This document shows positions 4,721 to 8,624 of a stretch of DNA of 8,624 nucleotides, piece after piece (the first letter of the stretch is position 1; each line of letters begins with the position of its first letter). The stretch is from an uncultured Myxococcales bacterium (GTDB lineage Bacteria; Myxococcota; UBA727; VGSZ01). A program made the position numbers and the translations under genes. The notes beneath the pieces were generated by a model, which was not told where the DNA came from, searched no databases, and saw only the letters and a program-made list of their open reading frames with translations. Location of the stretch: contig CAJBHN010000677.1 in the NCBI GenBank assembly GCA_903952805.1, positions 1 through 8,624 of the forward strand, written 5' to 3'.

Positions 4721-6421
4721 TCAGCGACCTCGAGGGGTCGCGACGACGTCGATAGGCACCGGCGGCGTCAGCTCGGTGCGGGTGCCGCGACGACGTCGTT
4801 CGAGGGTCAACGACGTGCCACCGACGTGGAGGCGGCGGCTGTAGCCCTCCAGGGCGGGCTCGGCGTCGTGGTGTTGACGATGACGCAGCAGAAATGTGCC
4901 CAGGCGCAGCGCCTGTGCCGGCCACAAGCGGTGACAGCCGTGGCTCACGCCGCCGGCGAGCACCGAGCGCACCGTGCCGGTGCCGTGGGTCCGCACGCTG
5001 GTGTCGCCAAAGAGCTCGGTGCCATCACGCGTGGTGACCATGGTGTGGTGCTGCAGCATCACCAGGCCATAGGCCGAGCGGTAGCCGGGCCCGACCCCCT
5101 CGTCGTTGACGACGACGCCCTTGCCGCTGTGGAGCACGAGTTCGTCGTCGGGCGTGGTGGGAGGCGGATACCAGACCGGCGCGGCCCACAACCACCGCCA
5201 CACAAACTGCCCGCGCGGTGACGGCTTGTTCTTGCGAATGACCTCGCCACTGCTGAGTTGCTCGCGTTGGTTGCCGCCGACAGTCGTTGGCCACACCACC
5301 AGCGGCAGGGGCTCGCCATCGACGACGGTGCTGACGCGAAAAACCGGACGAGCGCCACCAACGACGGGGACGCCGTGGGCGTTGACATCACCGACGTCGA
5401 CGGCAGCCGTGAGCTCGGCCATGTGGGCGCTGTGCCAGGCCGGCGGCGCCGGCAAGCGCAGCGCCACCGAACCCAGCAGCAGCCAGCCTCGCACGGTGGC
5501 GGCCAGCGCGGCGTGAGCACCGACGACGTCGAGCTGGCTCTCGGTCAGGCCCAGGGCCCGGGCGGCGGCGTCGGTGGCCTGATGGATGAGGTCGGGGGCC
5601 CCGCGCGGGCTGGGAGGGCGCCGCGATGGCCGCAACGACGGTGGATCGAGGAGCAGCCCCAACACCGTGGCTTGTTCGGCGCGGGCGCTGCCGTCTTCGA
5701 TGAGGCCGGCGGCGTCGGCGACGCGCTCCCGCAGGGTGCGCAAGACGGCGAGCAGATCGCGGGTCTGGCTGGGCAGCAGCAGGCGGGTGCGGCCTTCGTC
5801 GTCGAGGACGCCGGGGATGCCCGGCAAGACCTCCTTGCGCTGCCACAGGCTGAGGGCGCGGGCGGTGGCGGCGTTGAAGGTGCCGTCAGCCTGGGCGGCA
5901 GCCAGCAAGCCTTCGCAGACCAGATGCCCCTGCAAGGCGTTGACGGCGTCGTCGCCGCCCTTCTTTTTGGGGCGGGGACGGGAGCTGCGCAGGTCGACAC
6001 GCAGCTCGGCGAGGGCCTCGTTGCGCACCAGGGCGTCGCAGGCATGGCGGGGAGCGTCGTCGAGACGACGGGCCAGCACCGAAAAGTTGGGCTGGATGCC
6101 CCATTGCTCCAGATACCGATCCGCCGCCGCGCGAGGGCCTGCTCCCTCGACGTCGAAGCGCTCGTCGGCCAGCGCCACCCAGGTGGGGTGGTAGGGCGTG
6201 TCCTGCAAGATGAGAGGCACCCAAGCATCGCCCAGCTCGACGATGGTCAGACCGGCGGCCGCAGCGGGGCAGATGGCGCCGACGACGACGCCGAGCTCGA
6301 GGATCGGATGGCGTTCTTCAGGCGGGCAAGATGACGACGGAGACAAAGACGGAGACGAAGACAGAGACGGCCCCTGCCCCATCATGAGCACCAGCAGGGC
6401 CAGCACGCTGGCCGGGCTCAT
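4721..6421 (-). CDS. Exported L,D-transpeptidase (YkuD family) with peptidoglycan-binding-like region
   Basis: A 566-residue protein. L,D-transpeptidases crosslink peptidoglycan stem peptides, or attach proteins to them, through a cysteine thioester in the periplasm. I chose the ATG at 6421, although the frame is open to 6562, because it overlaps the helicase stop as ATGA and is directly followed by a hydrophobic export segment (SVLALLVLMMG, 4-15); the longer frame begins with a Pro/Arg-rich shadow of the helicase gene. A Ser/Pro-rich tether (17-34) follows. Residues about 162-215 (LVCEGLLAAAQADGTFNAATARALSLWQ...GVLDDEGRTRLL) resemble a peptidoglycan-binding domain. The catalytic domain has VVWPTTVGG (375-383), GPGYRSAYGLVML (444-456), HG (479-480) and SHGCHRL (493-499), with Cys496 the predicted nucleophile. 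The usual form is SHGC(I/V)R, so His497 is a small departure. It is about twice the size of a minimal YkuD enzyme. No strong ribosome binding site is visible, as expected if translation depends on coupling to the helicase gene. Confidence 0.88.
   Translation of the reverse strand: MSPASVLALLVLMMGQGPSLSSSPSLSPSSSCPPEERHPILELGVVVGAICPAAAAGLTIVELGDAWVPLILQDTPYHPTWVALADERFDVEGAGPRAAADRYLEQWGIQPNFSVLARRLDDAPRHACDALVRNEALAELRVDLRSSRPRPKKKGGDDAVNALQGHLVCEGLLAAAQADGTFNAATARALSLWQRKEVLPGIPGVLDDEGRTRLLLPSQTRDLLAVLRTLRERVADAAGLIEDGSARAEQATVLGLLLDPPSLRPSRRPPSPRGAPDLIHQATDAAARALGLTESQLDVVGAHAALAATVRGWLLLGSVALRLPAPPAWHSAHMAELTAAVDVGDVNAHGVPVVGGARPVFRVSTVVDGEPLPLVVWPTTVGGNQREQLSSGEVIRKNKPSPRGQFVWRWLWAAPVWYPPPTTPDDELVLHSGKGVVVNDEGVGPGYRSAYGLVMLQHHTMVTTRDGTELFGDTSVRTHGTGTVRSVLAGGVSHGCHRLWPAQALRLGTFLLRHRQHHDAEPALEGYSRRLHVGGTSLTLERRRRGTRTELTPPVPIDVVATPRGR
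6336..6371. repeat. Three imperfect 12-bp tandem units
   Basis: Units gacggagacaaa, gacggagacgaa and gacagagacggc follow one another and encode the Ser/Pro-rich tether after the export segment of the L,D-transpeptidase. In-frame expansion of a low-complexity linker is the simple explanation. Confidence 0.7.
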
Positions 6422-8568
6422 GGCTCGACCCGGGTGACGACGCAGTGGTCTCGGGCCCGGGTCATGCCGACGTACTGCAACAGCCGCTCCTGCCGGTCCC
6501 ATTGCTCGCGGTCGACGTCGAGGCCGGCGCGGTAGCGCTGGGGCACCTCTTGCTGGCCGCACAGCACCACCGTCGGCGCCTCCAAGCCCTTGCTGCGGTG
6601 CAGCGTGCAGAGCACCGCGTCCAACCCCGCCGGCAGGCTGTCGAGTTCACCCAGGATGGGCACGGTCAGCCCGCGGTCGCGCAGGCGATCGCGCATGGCC
6701 TGCACCATCGAGGTGGTGCGGGCGAGCAGCAAGACCGGCACGGCCTTGTTCGCGACGGCGCCGCGGATGACGTCGGCGACGAAGGCGGCTTCGTCGTCGC
6801 TGCTGTTGAACTGACGCACGATGGGTCGTGGCCCGGCCCGCACGCTGCGGTAGCCGTGGTCGGCGACGGTGTCGGCGTTGGCGTCGACGGCGGCGTCGAT
6901 GGCGGCGTCGTGGTCGATGACGTCCATGGGGAGGCCGGCGATGAGTTCGATGGCTTGATCACAAATGCCCTGGGTCGTGCGGTAGTTGAGCCGCAGCCGC
7001 GCCGAGCGACCCCGCACCTCGATGCCGCAGCTCCGCAACGACGTCGGCTTCTTCGTGAGCCGCTGGTGGCCATCGCCGACCATGAAGAGCCGGTCTGGCC
7101 CGGGCTCCTTCTTGCCCGTCGGCGTCGCCAGGGCCGCCAACAAGCGCAGTTCCCAGGCCGAGGCGTCTTGCACCTCGTCACACACCACCGCCGCAAACGG
7201 CGACGACACCACGCCGTCATGCAGCAGCTGCGTGGCCCGTCGGGCCAGCCCGCCGGCGTCGTCACCGCCACGATGAGCCAGGGCCGCCTCGTACGCCGAC
7301 AGCACCGCCCACACCTGCAGTTTGGCGCTGCGCTCCAGGCGCCCTCCCCGACCGCCGCGCGGCGCCTTCAAGTAGGCATCGACCGTCGTGATGCCCCGCG
7401 CCAGCACGACCTCGTCACGCTCGGCGACGTAGAAGGCCCGACCGCGACCGGCGCCATCGAGGCGCAGGGCCTCCACCCAGGCCGCGTCGAGGTCCTCGTC
7501 CAGCAACACCGACGATGGTTGGGCCGCCAGCGTCAATACCGCCCGCGCCGCCGCCGTCAGCGTCAACGTCTGCACCGACTGCACACGGCTCGGGTCGTCG
7601 CGGCACAGATCGACCAAACCGATGTGCAGCTGATGGGCCAGGACCCGGCTGAACGTCGTCAACACCACGGGCCGGGCCGGTGAGGCGTTGATGGTCGGCA
7701 ACGACACCAGGTGGCGGACCCGATGCAGCGCGACCACCGTCTTGCCCGTGCCCGGGCCCCCCATCACCAAGAAGGGACCGCTGGTCGACATCGACACCAG
7801 CCTCTTCTGCGACGCATGCAGAAACACCCGCCACGACGTTGCATCCGCCGACAACGCCGCCTCGAGGGCGGCCTGCTCGGGAGGCACCAGCCAGACCCGC
7901 TCGGCGTTGACGGTGGCCTGCATGGCCTCCTTGAACGTTACCGTCTCGCCGTCTTTGGCCCGCGCATAGCGAGCCACGATCCCCTGCACGTCGTCGGGAT
8001 CGGCCGCCAACGACAAGAGGGCCTCGGCCAGCGCCGGCTCCAGGCGCTCGGCCAACTCCAACAGGGTGTCCTCGTCGGGCAGGGCCCGCAGCTGGGCCGC
8101 CAGGCGCGGCCCCACCTCGACATGGCGAAAGGTCTTGTCGCGCACATCGACCAGCGGACCCGCCACCGTCGGCGTCGCTGTCGTCGTCACTGTCGTCGTC
8201 ATCGGCGTCGTCGTCGTCGAGGTCGACCTGCCTTCGTCGTTGCCGGCCTGGACCGTCAGCAGGCGGATGACCTTGCCGACCTTGACGCTGCGGTGGCGCT
8301 CAGCCCACTGGTAGGCCTCGTCGTGGCTGTCGACCCACACCAGCATCAACGCCGTGCCTTCGCGGCTGCAGATGACCCGCAGGGCGTCACGATTGACCAC
8401 AAACGACACCCACGGCACCCCGTGGAGGGCGTGGATGTGGACCGACGACAACCCCGCCTGCAGCTTGTCGATGGTCTCCAGCACCGCCTTGACCTGCTTG
8501 GCGTCCAGGGCCCCCAGCGACTGCTGAAAGCTCGAGGCCAACGCAAGCTCATAGGCTGTCGTCGTCAT
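6418..8568 (-). CDS. UvrD/Rep-type superfamily 1 helicase with N-terminal RelE/ParE-like domain
   Basis: A 716-residue cytoplasmic ATP-dependent DNA helicase or translocase. Residues about 6-92 look like a RelE/ParE toxin-fold domain: FQQSLGALDAKQVKAVLETIDKLQAG, HALHG, VNRDALRVICSREG and LVWVDSHDEAYQWAERH, the HD(D/E)AY-WAER ending that I associate with helicases of this fused type. A Thr/Ser linker follows (115-135), then a helical middle region leading into WRVFLHASQKRLV (246-258). Helicase motifs are complete: Walker A GGPGTGKT (270-277), Ia LTTFSRVLA (303-311), Walker B DEVQD (464-468), III VGDGHQRL (497-504), IV LRLNYRTT (525-532), V LHRSKGLE (656-663) and VI QYVGMTRAR (698-706). The protein is therefore probably active. 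It is shorter than UvrD and lacks room for a RecB-type nuclease. The start at 8568 immediately precedes the RelE-like fold. Its TGA overlaps the next ATG by 4 nt. Repair, plasmid or phage-related roles are possible; the sequence does not decide. Confidence 0.92.
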   Translation of the reverse strand: MTTTAYELALASSFQQSLGALDAKQVKAVLETIDKLQAGLSSVHIHALHGVPWVSFVVNRDALRVICSREGTALMLVWVDSHDEAYQWAERHRSVKVGKVIRLLTVQAGNDEGRSTSTTTTPMTTTVTTTATPTVAGPLVDVRDKTFRHVEVGPRLAAQLRALPDEDTLLELAERLEPALAEALLSLAADPDDVQGIVARYARAKDGETVTFKEAMQATVNAERVWLVPPEQAALEAALSADATSWRVFLHASQKRLVSMSTSGPFLVMGGPGTGKTVVALHRVRHLVSLPTINASPARPVVLTTFSRVLAHQLHIGLVDLCRDDPSRVQSVQTLTLTAAARAVLTLAAQPSSVLLDEDLDAAWVEALRLDGAGRGRAFYVAERDEVVLARGITTVDAYLKAPRGGRGGRLERSAKLQVWAVLSAYEAALAHRGGDDAGGLARRATQLLHDGVVSSPFAAVVCDEVQDASAWELRLLAALATPTGKKEPGPDRLFMVGDGHQRLTKKPTSLRSCGIEVRGRSARLRLNYRTTQGICDQAIELIAGLPMDVIDHDAAIDAAVDANADTVADHGYRSVRAGPRPIVRQFNSSDDEAAFVADVIRGAVANKAVPVLLLARTTSMVQAMRDRLRDRGLTVPILGELDSLPAGLDAVLCTLHRSKGLEAPTVVLCGQQEVPQRYRAGLDVDREQWDRQERLLQYVGMTRARDHCVVTRVEP
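8164..8226 (-). repeat. Low-complexity GTC/ACG tract encoding a Thr/Ser linker
   Basis: The stretch is dominated by gtc triplets on the plus strand and encodes a run of Thr and Ser (residues about 115-135) between the RelE-like and helicase parts of the protein above. Similar gtcgtc runs occur at 141-166 past the FHA gene, so triplet expansion seems common in this genome. Confidence 0.7.
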
Positions 8569-8584
8569 GGCTGGATCCCGGTCG

Positions 8585-8613
8585 GGCCTGCCTGGCCTGC
8601 CTGGCCTGCCTGG
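8585..8613. repeat. 9-bp tandem repeat, 3.2 copies
   Basis: GGCCTGCCT is repeated exactly at 8585-8593, 8594-8602 and 8603-8611, followed by GG. It sits 16 bp upstream of the helicase start codon, where it would occupy the leader or the end of an upstream gene outside the window. Confidence 0.85.
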
Positions 8614-8624
8614 TCGTCGTCGAG

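Noticed and set aside
4726..4743. Hairpin GCGACC/GGTCGC as a terminator after the L,D-transpeptidase
   Set aside because: The stem is only 6 bp, lies within the end of the coding region and has no T tract after it.
4622..4750. Short plus-strand frame reading WHVGVHVGDTVFGDAGEV, reminiscent of a WHVGI-VGD motif in papain-like or LRAT-type enzymes
   Set aside because: Only about 45 codons, no start or ribosome binding site, and it runs into the L,D-transpeptidase gene on the other strand.
5258..6334. Long plus-strand frame of 358 codons opposite the L,D-transpeptidase gene
   Set aside because: Gly/Ala/Gln-rich shadow without motifs, opposite a well supported catalytic domain.
6422..6562. Upstream extension of the L,D-transpeptidase to an ATG at 6562
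   Set aside because: The added 47 residues are Arg/Pro-rich, lie inside the helicase gene and would bury the export segment that begins at 6421.
6445..7683. Long plus-strand frame of 412 codons opposite the helicase gene
   Set aside because: The minus strand carries the helicase motifs III to VI over this stretch, so the plus frame is a shadow.

Overview
The window is a GC-rich stretch of bacterial chromosome in which every gene I accept lies on the minus strand, so it reads from right to left. The gene families (an FHA-domain protein, a HAF-type extracellular repeat protein, an IS91-type transposase remnant, a RelE-like/UvrD fusion helicase and a large L,D-transpeptidase) together with many in-frame trinucleotide expansions suggest Myxococcota or a related high-GC deltaproteobacterial lineage. 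That placement is an inference: there is no rRNA or other marker gene.

Right part (about 4720-8570): a 716-residue superfamily 1 helicase with a RelE/ParE-like N-terminal domain. Its stop codon overlaps by 4 nt (ATGA) the start of a 566-residue exported L,D-transpeptidase (YkuD type, SHGC active site). The two form one transcriptional unit. About 100 bp further on begins a HAF-repeat surface protein with a (AGG)10 microsatellite encoding a polyproline tract. It keeps a coherent sequence for only about 95 codons and is broken at about 4336.

Middle part (about 1345-4335): this segment is bounded by two decayed IS91-family transposase fragments in opposite orientation, one on the plus strand at about 4057-4335 and one on the minus strand at about 1345-1440. 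Both encode the same SRLRDKVV peptide, and within RLRDKVV the base differences are all synonymous. The right fragment appears to carry two short hairpin insertions, one of which brings tandem in-frame TGA stops. Between the fragments lie three genes: a 100-residue protein with an excellent ribosome binding site, a 141-residue protein coupled to it by a 1-nt TGATG overlap, and, after a 320-bp intergenic region with a candidate promoter and palindromes, a 502-residue protein. The last has no export signal, and its C-terminal half is a divergent form of the DxDGDG/FGD domain seen in RTX-type calcium-binding proteins. None of the three has a function I can name.

Left part (1-1162): an FHA-domain protein with an intact phosphothreonine-binding signature and an unrecognised C-terminal half, followed by two direct copies of a roughly 57-bp intergenic hairpin repeat.

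The most interesting interpretation is that the three-gene middle segment is an accessory cassette that entered between IS91 elements and truncated the HAF gene. The helicase/L,D-transpeptidase pair is a second, separate unit of interest. I see no CRISPR array, tRNA or rRNA gene.
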